A stretch of DNA of 45,447 nt. Source: an uncultured Clostridia bacterium. GTDB taxonomy: Bacteria; Bacillota; Clostridia; Christensenellales; Borkfalkiaceae. Below are positions 39,914 through 45,447 of this stretch, one piece after another. Position numbers and translations under genes: made by a program. The stretch lies in the NCBI GenBank assembly GCA_934271245.1, contig CAKQQY010000013.1, positions 1-45,447 of the forward strand, written 5' to 3'. The notes beneath the pieces were generated by a model. It had not been told where the DNA came from. It made no database searches and saw nothing but the letters and a program-made list of their open reading frames with translations. Position 1 is the first letter of the stretch. Each line of letters begins with the position of its first letter.

Positions 39914-40450
39914 ATGAAAAGTATCTGGCACGATATATCGAAAGAACGTATCAAACCCGAAGACTTTATCTGCGTTATAGAAATAAGCAAGGGCAGTAAA
40001 AAGAAGTACGAAATGGATAAAGAAACGGGGTACATAATTCTCGACAGAATTTTATATACTTCCACACATTATCCCGCGAATTACGGGTTTATTCCCAAAA
40101 CGCTGGGCGACGACGACGATCCTCTCGACGTGCTTTTGCTCTGTTCGGAATCTTTGGAGCCTCTCACTCTTTGCCGGGCGTATCCCATAGGCGTTATATC
40201 TATGGTGGATAACGGCAGGCGCGACGAAAAAATTATCGCGATACCTTTTTCCGACCCGACTTACAACATTTTTACCGACATAAAAGAATTGCCCATGCAT
40301 ATCTTCGATGAGATGAGGCATTTCTTTTCGGTATATAAAAATCTGGAAGGAATGGAAACCGCCGTCGAACAAGCCGACGGCAGAGAAAAAGCCGTAAAAA
40401 TCGTAATCGATTCCATGAAAAGATACGAAGATAAGTACGGCAAAGAATAA
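39914..40450 (+). CDS. ppa: Inorganic pyrophosphatase, family I
   Basis: A 178-residue soluble pyrophosphatase. Active-site segments are ISKGSKKKYEMDKETG (24-39), YPANYGFIPKTLGDDDDPLD with the Asp cluster that binds metal, and GVISMVDNGRRDEKIIAIP. It removes pyrophosphate from biosynthetic reactions. AAAGGAG precedes ATG. It lies 35 bases after the lipase gene and may be co-transcribed. Confidence 0.95.
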   Translation: MKSIWHDISKERIKPEDFICVIEISKGSKKKYEMDKETGYIILDRILYTSTHYPANYGFIPKTLGDDDDPLDVLLLCSESLEPLTLCRAYPIGVISMVDNGRRDEKIIAIPFSDPTYNIFTDIKELPMHIFDEMRHFFSVYKNLEGMETAVEQADGREKAVKIVIDSMKRYEDKYGKE

Positions 40451-40499
40451 AATAAAAAACCCACGCCGTTAAAATCGTGTAAAGAGTAAAATAAAAAAG

Positions 40500-40538
40500 C
40501 GGAAAAGTTCGGTTAAAACAAACTTTTCCGTTTTTTTT
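40500..40538. terminator. Bidirectional terminator between ppa and dut
   Basis: CGGAAAAGTT (40500-40509) pairs with AACTTTTCCG (40521-40530), followed by eight T on the plus strand and by CTTTTTTA on the minus strand. Confidence 0.8.
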
Positions 40539-40588
40539 CGTTTAATAGGGTTAAAAGCCGTAACTCGCGGCGTCGCGGTTACTCAGGG

Positions 40589-41062
40589 TTATTTATCCGT
40601 ACTGCCGAATCCGCCCGTTCTTACGCCGACGGAGTCGTCGTCGTAAGTGACGCCGTATTCCAAAAAGACGCCCTGCGCGAAGGCTTTGCCTTTTTCAATA
40701 GTTAAAGGCTTATCTCCGCAGTTAGTGAGTTTTATAAAAATATGCCCTTCGTTTTCGGCGTAATAATAATCGCTGTCGATTATTCCCACGGTGTTATCCA
40801 GACGAAGTTTATACTTAAATCCCAAACTGCTTCTCGGGAAAATGGTCAAAACCCAGCCGTCGTCGATTTTAACCCTTATTCCCGTGGGAATTTTTACCGT
40901 TTCCCCGGGTAAAAGGGAATATTCTTTCGGCGAATAAAAATCGTATCCCGCGCTGCCGCTCGTGGCGCGTTTCGGCAAAGAAACGTTTGAATATTCTTCT
41001 TCGCCGCCCGATTTTAAAAATTCCGTTTTGCTTACTTTATAAAATTGCGCAATCTTTTTCAT
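40589..41062 (-). CDS. dut: dUTPase (dUTP diphosphatase)
   Basis: A 157-residue trimeric-type dUTPase. The five conserved motifs are seen in order: GSAGYDFYS, PRSSLGFKY, LDNTVGIIDSDYY, a KGKAFAQGVF segment and the C-terminal RTGGFGST that closes the active site. It removes dUTP and gives dUMP for thymidylate synthesis. The predicted promoter leaves six bases before the ATG, so the mRNA should be leaderless; no ribosome site is needed or seen. Confidence 0.95.
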   Translation of the reverse strand: MKKIAQFYKVSKTEFLKSGGEEEYSNVSLPKRATSGSAGYDFYSPKEYSLLPGETVKIPTGIRVKIDDGWVLTIFPRSSLGFKYKLRLDNTVGIIDSDYYYAENEGHIFIKLTNCGDKPLTIEKGKAFAQGVFLEYGVTYDDDSVGVRTGGFGSTDK

Positions 41063-41068
41063 ACCCGT

Positions 41069-41097
41069 ATTTTATCATAAAAAAAAGTAAAATTCAA
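41069..41097 (-). promoter_or_regulatory. Promoter of dut
   Basis: On the minus strand TTGAAT (41097-41092) and TAAAAT (41074-41069) are separated by 17 bases, with TGA just before the -10 box. The -10 box ends six bases before the ATG at 41062. Confidence 0.65.
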
Positions 41098-41110
41098 GCG
41101 TATTTCGGTA

Positions 41111-41139
41111 TAGACAAACGTTACTTATTGTGATAAAAT
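41111..41139 (+). promoter_or_regulatory. Promoter of the SLC45-like transporter gene
   Basis: TAGACA (41111-41116) and TAAAAT (41134-41139) are separated by 17 bases, with TGA before the -10 box. About 25 bases of leader precede the ATG at 41171. Confidence 0.6.
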
Positions 41140-41170
41140 ATGTTACGGTATTTAAAAAAGGGGAGTGTTT

Positions 41171-42454
41171 ATGAAATTAAACTATAAAAGAGTTATTCTC
41201 GTCGGATTCGCTTTCTTTATAATCTCGGCGTTCTGGCAAAGTTACGACAACGTTATGCCGCTTATATTAACCAACAAATTCGGGCTGAATCAGACCGTTT
41301 CCGGCGTAATAATGGCTCTCGATAATATTTTGGCGGTGTTTTTGCTTCCGCTGTTCGGTTCTTTATCCGATAAAACCACTTCGCGCTACGGCAAAAGAAC
41401 GCCCTTTATAGTTATAGGCTGTATCGCCGCGGTTATCGCGTATTTGTTTATCCCCGTAATAAACGACCTTTGGCTGTTTATTCTCGTTCTTCTTTTAGTG
41501 CTTATCGCAATGGCGGTTTTCCGTTCGCCCGCAGTCGCTTTGATGCCGGACGTAACCGTAAAACCCTATCGTTCCAAAGCCAACGCCGTAATCAACCTTA
41601 TGGGTACGGCAGGCGGCATAACCGTTCTTGTTTTAGGAATAATTTTCAAAACGAGCGAAGTTGGCAAAACCGACTTTTTCCTTTACGTTGCCGCAACCGG
41701 CGGTTTAATGATTATAGGTCTTATAGTTTTCCTGCTCACGGTAAAAGAACCGCAGTGGGCAAACGAAATGTTAAGAGATACCGAACTCTATTTCCCCGAT
41801 AAAGAAGCGGAAGAAAGGGAAGAATTCAAGGGTAAACTTTCCAAAGGCCAACTTTCTTCGTTGCTCTTTATTCTCGCTTCCGTCGCGTTGTGGTATATGG
41901 GTTATAACGCCGTTACGAGTAAATATTCTCTTTACGCGACTAACGTTCTTAATCAGAATTATAACACGACTATGCTTATCGCGCAGGGCGCGGCAATCGT
42001 TTCGTTTATTCCCGTAGGAATTGTCGCTTCTAAAATAGGCAGAAAGAAAACCATTCTCGCAGGGGTTGCAATGCTTTTCGCGGCGTTCCTTTCGGCGTCA
42101 TTCTTAAGAGAAGGCGCGCCCGTGTTCGTTATGTACGGATTGTTCGCGTTGGCAGGTATCGGCTGGGCAACCATTAACGTAAACTCTTTCCCGATGGTCG
42201 TGGAACTCTCCAAAGAAGGCGACGTCGGCAAATATACCGGTTATTATTACACCGCTTCCATGGCGGCGCAGGTGCTTACTCCGATTCTGTCGGGCGCGAT
42301 TATGGATCTTGCCGGCAATATGTTGCCGCTTTTCCCGTACGCGGCGGTGTGCGTGGGTCTTGCTTTCGTTACTATGTTGTTCGTTCGCCACGGCGATAAT
42401 AAACCCGTCGCCCCGAAAGACAAACTCGAAATGCTCGCTTCTTCCGACGACTGA
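41171..42454 (+). CDS. MFS transporter, SLC45-like sugar symporter
   Basis: A 427-residue, twelve-helix major facilitator. The loop after helix 2 reads LPLFGSLSDKTTSRYGKRTP, resembling the SLC45/plant sucrose transporter group, and the second half has the matching SKIGRKK loop. The ATG at 41171 is preferred to the GTG at 41165 since AAGGGGA sits at a suitable distance. It stands alone with its own promoter and terminator. A sugar such as a disaccharide is a likely cargo; the exact one is not readable. Confidence 0.88.
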   Translation: MKLNYKRVILVGFAFFIISAFWQSYDNVMPLILTNKFGLNQTVSGVIMALDNILAVFLLPLFGSLSDKTTSRYGKRTPFIVIGCIAAVIAYLFIPVINDLWLFILVLLLVLIAMAVFRSPAVALMPDVTVKPYRSKANAVINLMGTAGGITVLVLGIIFKTSEVGKTDFFLYVAATGGLMIIGLIVFLLTVKEPQWANEMLRDTELYFPDKEAEEREEFKGKLSKGQLSSLLFILASVALWYMGYNAVTSKYSLYATNVLNQNYNTTMLIAQGAAIVSFIPVGIVASKIGRKKTILAGVAMLFAAFLSASFLREGAPVFVMYGLFALAGIGWATINVNSFPMVVELSKEGDVGKYTGYYYTASMAAQVLTPILSGAIMDLAGNMLPLFPYAAVCVGLAFVTMLFVRHGDNKPVAPKDKLEMLASSDD

Positions 42455-42498
42455 TAAAGAATCTGCATAAATTAAGAATTTAATGGTAAAAATTAAAA

Positions 42499-42539
42499 CC
42501 CCCCGTTCCGAAGAGTTTCGGAACGGGGGAAATTTTTTT
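42499..42539. terminator. Bidirectional terminator between the transporter and nfnB
   Basis: CCCCCGTTCCGAA (42500-42512) pairs with TTCGGAACGGGGG (42517-42529) around a four-base loop. It is followed by AAATTTTTTT on the plus strand and by GTTTTAATTTTT on the minus strand. Confidence 0.8.
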
Positions 42540-42566
42540 AAAGTTCAAAATAACTTTTTGCGATTT

Positions 42567-43949
42567 TTATTTGCTTAAAAGTTCGTCGATGGATTTGGCG
42601 GCGGTTTTTCCCGCGCCCATGGCGAGTATTACCGTTGCCGCGCCGGTAACCGCGTCGCCGCCGGCGTAAACCGAATAAACGGAAGTTTTTCCGTGTTCGT
42701 CGGTAACTATTCCGCCGCGCGCGTTCACTTCGAGCCCTTCCGTCGTGTTTTTAATAAGCGGATTCGGGGATGTGCCGAGCGCCATAATCACCACGTCCGC
42801 TTCTATATCGAATTCGCTGCCTTTTATTTCCACCGGTCTGGCTCTGCCCGAAGCGTCGGGTTCCGAAAGTTCCATTTTAACGCAGGTAATCGATTTCGCT
42901 CTGCCGTTTTCGTCGCCGTTTATTTTCACGGGGTTGGTAAGGAACTCGAATTTAATTCCTTCTTCCATAGCGTGTTCGACTTCTTCTTTTCTCGCCGGAA
43001 GTTCTTTCACCGTTCTTCTGTAAATAACCGAAACTTCCGCGCCGAGCCGCAAAGCGGAACGGGCAGCGTCCATTGCGACGTTTCCGCCGCCGACGACCGC
43101 CACTTTCTTCCCGTGAGTAATCGGTGTGGAAGAGTCGTATTTATACGCTCTCATCAGGTTTATACGGGTAAGGAATTCGTTTGCAGAATACACTCCGTTA
43201 AGGTTTTCGCCGTCTATTCCCATAAACTTCGGAAGCCCCGCGCCCGAACCGATAAACACAGCGTTAAAACCGTGCTTTTTTATGAGTTCTTCGACGGACA
43301 AAACTTTGCCGATAACCATATTCGTTTCGATTTTAACGCCGATTTCTTTCAGCGTTTCTATCTCTTTGCGAACTATGTCTTTCGGCAGCCTGAATTCGGG
43401 AATTCCGTAAACCAGAACGCCGCCCGCAAGGTGCAGCGCTTCGAATATCGTTACGTCGTAACCTTTTTTGGCAAGTTCGCCGGCGCACGTCAACCCCGAC
43501 GGGCCCGAACCTATAACCGCGACCTTTTTCCCGTTGGAAACGGGTTTAACCGTTTTATTCGCCGCGTGGGCGTTGTGATAGTCGGCTACGAACCTTTCCA
43601 GCCGTCCTATGCCGACCGCTTCGCCTTTAATCGCTCTTACGCAGAATTTTTCGCACTGATTTTCTTGCGGACACACTCTGCCGCAAACCGCCGGCAGGGA
43701 AGACGATTCGGAAATAATCCGATACGCTCCTTCGTAATCTTTTTCTCTGACTTTCGCAATGAAATCGGGGATTTTAATCATGACGGGGCAACCGTTCACG
43801 CAAGGTTTGTTTTTGCAGTTCAGACACCTTTCGGATTCTTTAAGCGCTTGGTCTTCGGAATAGCCCAAAGCGACTTCCTTAAAATTTTTGTTTCGTTCGT
43901 TCGGCGCCTGCGTCGGCATTTCCGTTTTCTTTAAGGACGTATCGGGCAT
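42567..43949 (-). CDS. nfnB: NfnB-type subunit: glutamate-synthase-small-chain-like flavoprotein
   Basis: A 460-residue flavoprotein. The N-terminus binds two [4Fe-4S] clusters, with Cys42, 45, 50, 54 and Cys89, 93, 99, 103. FAD binding shows as VAVIGSGPSGLTCAGELAKK and the NADP site as VAVVGGGNVAMDAARSALRL; the C-terminus GGDAVTGAATVILAMGAGK completes the fold. Next to an NfnA homologue it should form the electron-bifurcating NADH-dependent ferredoxin:NADP oxidoreductase, a cytoplasmic complex of anaerobes. Alone it would be annotated GltA/GltD-like. AAGGAG lies within the end of nfnA, and one base separates the genes. Confidence 0.9.
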   Translation of the reverse strand: MPDTSLKKTEMPTQAPNERNKNFKEVALGYSEDQALKESERCLNCKNKPCVNGCPVMIKIPDFIAKVREKDYEGAYRIISESSSLPAVCGRVCPQENQCEKFCVRAIKGEAVGIGRLERFVADYHNAHAANKTVKPVSNGKKVAVIGSGPSGLTCAGELAKKGYDVTIFEALHLAGGVLVYGIPEFRLPKDIVRKEIETLKEIGVKIETNMVIGKVLSVEELIKKHGFNAVFIGSGAGLPKFMGIDGENLNGVYSANEFLTRINLMRAYKYDSSTPITHGKKVAVVGGGNVAMDAARSALRLGAEVSVIYRRTVKELPARKEEVEHAMEEGIKFEFLTNPVKINGDENGRAKSITCVKMELSEPDASGRARPVEIKGSEFDIEADVVIMALGTSPNPLIKNTTEGLEVNARGGIVTDEHGKTSVYSVYAGGDAVTGAATVILAMGAGKTAAKSIDELLSK

Positions 43950-43950
43950 T

Positions 43951-44793
43951 TTATTTTATCTCCTTTCTGAAAAGATTGCACGTTTCTTCGTATTTGTGTT
44001 TTTCCCATTCGCGGTAATTTCTGCCGCGATTCATCGCCACGTCGAAATCTACTTCGTGTCCGTCGAAATCGGGACCGTCCACGCAGGCGAATTTTGTTTT
44101 TCCGCCGACGGAAAGCCTGCAACCGCCGCACATACCCGTACCGTCAATCATAACGGGGTTCATGCTGACAACCGTTTTAATACCGTATTCTTCGGTGAGT
44201 TTGCAAACGAATTTCATCATCATAAGCGGACCTATCGCGATAACTTCGTCGTATTTTTCGCCGCTCTCGATAAGTTTTTTAAGCGCGTCGGTAACCAACC
44301 CTTTTTCGCCGACCGAACCGTCGTCGCTCATAAGAAGGTATTTATCCGAAACTTTTTTGAATTCGTTTTCTAAAATAACAAGGTCTTTATTTCTGAATCC
44401 TACCACGGAATGAACCGTCGCTCCCTGCCCGTGAAGTTTTTTCGCCACGGGAAGAGCAATCGCGCAGCCCACGCCTCCGCCGATAACCGCAACTTTTTTT
44501 AATCCGTCCGTTTCGGTGGGGTTTCCGAGCGGACCGACGAAATCCGCAAGGTGGTCGCCGACGTTTAATCTGTTAAGAAGATAGGTCGTCGCGCCTACAA
44601 TCTGGAATATGACCGAAACGGTGCCTTTTTCTCTGTCGAAGTCGGCAATCGTCAGGGGGATTCTCTCTCCTTCTTCGTCGACGCGTAAAATAATGAATTG
44701 CCCCGCTTCGGCTTTCGCCGCAACGTATGGTGCTTTAACCGTAATTTCGGTAACGGTTGGGTTAAGAATTTTTTTATCGGTTATCTCGAACAT
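43951..44793 (-). CDS. nfnA: NfnA-type subunit: ferredoxin-NADP reductase-like flavoprotein
   Basis: A 280-residue protein of the dihydroorotate-dehydrogenase electron-transfer subunit family. It has the FAD domain (about 1-95, RIPLTIADFD), the NAD-binding VAVIGGGVGCAIALPVAKKL (101-120), and a [2Fe-2S] site with Cys222, Cys225 and Cys237 plus Asp217 in MIDGTGMCGGC, the unusual ligand set of NfnA. GGGAG precedes ATG. Paired with nfnB it would balance NADH, NADPH and ferredoxin in fermentation. Confidence 0.9.
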   Translation of the reverse strand: MFEITDKKILNPTVTEITVKAPYVAAKAEAGQFIILRVDEEGERIPLTIADFDREKGTVSVIFQIVGATTYLLNRLNVGDHLADFVGPLGNPTETDGLKKVAVIGGGVGCAIALPVAKKLHGQGATVHSVVGFRNKDLVILENEFKKVSDKYLLMSDDGSVGEKGLVTDALKKLIESGEKYDEVIAIGPLMMMKFVCKLTEEYGIKTVVSMNPVMIDGTGMCGGCRLSVGGKTKFACVDGPDFDGHEVDFDVAMNRGRNYREWEKHKYEETCNLFRKEIK

Positions 44794-44861
44794 AATTTTC
44801 TCCCGAAAAATATATCGCGTTAAAACACGCGTTTAATTAAGATTATCTCTTTTTTAGATAA

Positions 44862-44890
44862 ATGATACCACAGACGGACAGTTTTAACAA
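44862..44890 (-). promoter_or_regulatory. Promoter of nfnA-nfnB
   Basis: On the minus strand TTGTTA (44890-44885) and TATCAT (44867-44862) are separated by 17 bases, about 60 bases before the nfnA ATG. Between this and 45051 I see only AT-rich DNA and one imperfect hairpin (about 44905-44927). Confidence 0.5.
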
Positions 44891-45051
44891 GTAAATATCA
44901 GATTTTACTTCTTTCGTAAGAAAGTAAAGGGGAAAAATCCGTTTTATAAAAAGATTTCGCCTTAAAAAGACTTATATATAATATATAATGTTTATAAAAA
45001 GGGAAATTTCAGGCTTCCGAGCCGAGGGGAAGAGAACTTTTGAAATAAAAA

Positions 45052-45123
45052 GTCGAAAAAAATCGAAAAAGTTTAAAAAAGTAGTGAAAATCGCTTGACT
45101 TAAAATTCAATCTAATATATAAT
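45052..45123 (+). promoter_or_regulatory. Upstream ribosomal-type promoter with A/T-rich UP region (P1)
   Basis: TTGACT (45095-45100) and TATAAT (45118-45123) are separated by 17 bases. The 43 bases before the -35 box have phased A tracts, as in UP elements of strong stable-RNA promoters. Almost the same block occurs again 196 bases downstream. Confidence 0.75.
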
Positions 45124-45202
45124 TCGATATGCTCACTGATTGAGAGAGCGTTGTACATACTAAATCGCAAGTAAATTACAAACGATTTGGGCATTCGCGG
45201 AA

Positions 45203-45245
45203 ACAAAATATTGGGCCTGAAAAACGGGCAAACACAATATTTTGT
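45203..45245 (+). other. Long hairpin in the P1 leader
   Basis: ACAAAATATT (45203-45212) pairs with AATATTTTGT (45236-45245). A smaller GCC/GGGC stem lies inside. It is transcribed only from P1 and ends just before the second A-tract block, so it could pause or process the longer leader. Confidence 0.4.
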
Positions 45246-45246
45246 G

Positions 45247-45319
45247 GTCAAAAAAAATTCAAAAAAAATTAAAAAAGTTTTGAAAATTGCTTGACAATAA
45301 AAACCGCCTGTGTTATTAT
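45247..45319 (+). promoter_or_regulatory. Downstream ribosomal-type promoter with A/T-rich UP region (P2)
   Basis: TTGACA (45291-45296) and TATTAT (45314-45319) are separated by 17 bases. The 44 bases before the -35 box repeat the A-tract pattern of P1 with few changes and end in the same TTGAAAAT/GTGAAAAT-type step. Confidence 0.8.
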
Positions 45320-45347
45320 GTATAGGCTGTCGCAAGAACGACGGCAA

Positions 45348-45389
45348 CGTCAACCGAAGTTGACGGAGGTTGTTTAAAAATTGAATAGA
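45348..45389 (+). promoter_or_regulatory. Probable rRNA leader with hairpin and boxA-like site
   Basis: CGTCAAC-CGAA-GTTGACG (45348-45365) is a seven-bp hairpin. It is followed by GTTGTTTAAAAATTGAATAG (about 45370-45389), similar to the boxA antitermination signal of Firmicute rRNA leaders. A further hairpin CAAAATAA/TTATTTTG is at 45401-45419. No 16S sequence has begun by 45447, so identification as an rRNA operon leader is inferred. Confidence 0.55.
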
Positions 45390-45447
45390 AGGAAATAAGA
45401 CAAAATAATAGTTATTTTGAAAGTTTCTGTCAAAATCTTTGAAGTAT

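Noticed and set aside
42693..43934. Long 413-residue open frame opposite nfnB
   Set aside because: It is the antisense of a clear NfnB gene, is rich in Phe, Arg and His, and shows no domain or ribosome site.
45009..45353. 114-residue minus-strand frame at the right end
   Set aside because: It runs through two strong plus-strand promoters and A-tract DNA, giving a Phe/Tyr-rich low-complexity product.
1..45447. Mobile elements, CRISPR arrays or defence islands
   Set aside because: No transposase, integrase, spaced short repeats or known defence gene was found on either strand.

Overview
The window looks like a chromosomal stretch of an uncultured anaerobic Firmicute, most likely a gut-type Clostridia. 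This rests on family content only: LplB/YtcP-type sugar permeases, a DapA-DapB-Ddh route to meso-diaminopimelate, an NfnAB-type bifurcating transhydrogenase, QueT, DUF378 and DUF1540 proteins, CotF-like small proteins, and a yaaO-tmk-holB-ricT-methyltransferase-rsmI order that matches Bacillus subtilis apart from missing yaaQ/yaaR. Lineage below class is not resolved. No insertion sequence, phage gene or CRISPR array is visible.

Layout. Positions 1-43 hold the 5' part of a tRNA-Arg(ACG) on the minus strand, cut by the window edge. From 425 to 12751 lies a carbohydrate locus: a divergent AraC regulator, then a plus-strand operon encoding a substrate-binding lipoprotein, two permeases, a large glycosidase-like lipoprotein, two lipoproteins with YDG/MBG-like modules (one with BspA-type repeats), a cytoplasmic GH172 (DUF2961) protein, an arabinose-5-phosphate-isomerase-like SIS protein and a ribokinase-like kinase, closed by a strong terminator. 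From 12796 to 20334 come an orphan barrel protein, a double ferritin-like protein, a second AraC regulator next to dapA-dapB-ddh, an unrecognised protein and two small coat-like proteins. From 20341 to 25624 are a preQ1-I-like riboswitch and queT, small membrane and unknown proteins, glf, a flippase-like membrane protein and a family 2 glycosyltransferase. From 25677 to 37461 is housekeeping: tyrS, rplI, greA, lysS, and the tmk-holB-ricT-rsmI cluster with a small ferredoxin inserted. From 37482 to 44890 are glpK with a monoacylglycerol-lipase-like gene, ppa, dut, an SLC45-like transporter and nfnAB. The last 350 bases carry two nearly duplicated strong promoters and a leader that looks like the start of a ribosomal RNA operon whose 16S gene lies just outside.

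Most interesting system. The 1.4-12.7 kb locus reads as a complete uptake-and-catabolism route for a furanoside. An imported oligosaccharide would be cut in the cytoplasm by GH172, a family whose known members act on alpha-D-fructofuranosides and D-arabinofuranosides. A ribokinase-like enzyme would phosphorylate the freed sugar and a stand-alone SIS isomerase would convert D-arabinose 5-phosphate to D-ribulose 5-phosphate. No LPS/KDO gene is present in the window to explain that isomerase otherwise. D-arabinan or a similar D-pentofuranoside as substrate is inference.

Regulation is unusually readable. Many promoters have a near-consensus -35 and -10 box separated by 17 bases. The AraC-operon divergent region carries two direct repeats 52 bases apart. 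Three genes (dut, the glycosyltransferase, the flippase-like protein) have promoters placed so close to the ATG that their mRNAs should be leaderless or nearly so. A short minus-strand transcription unit between the DUF1540 gene and greA has a strong promoter and terminator but no good reading frame.
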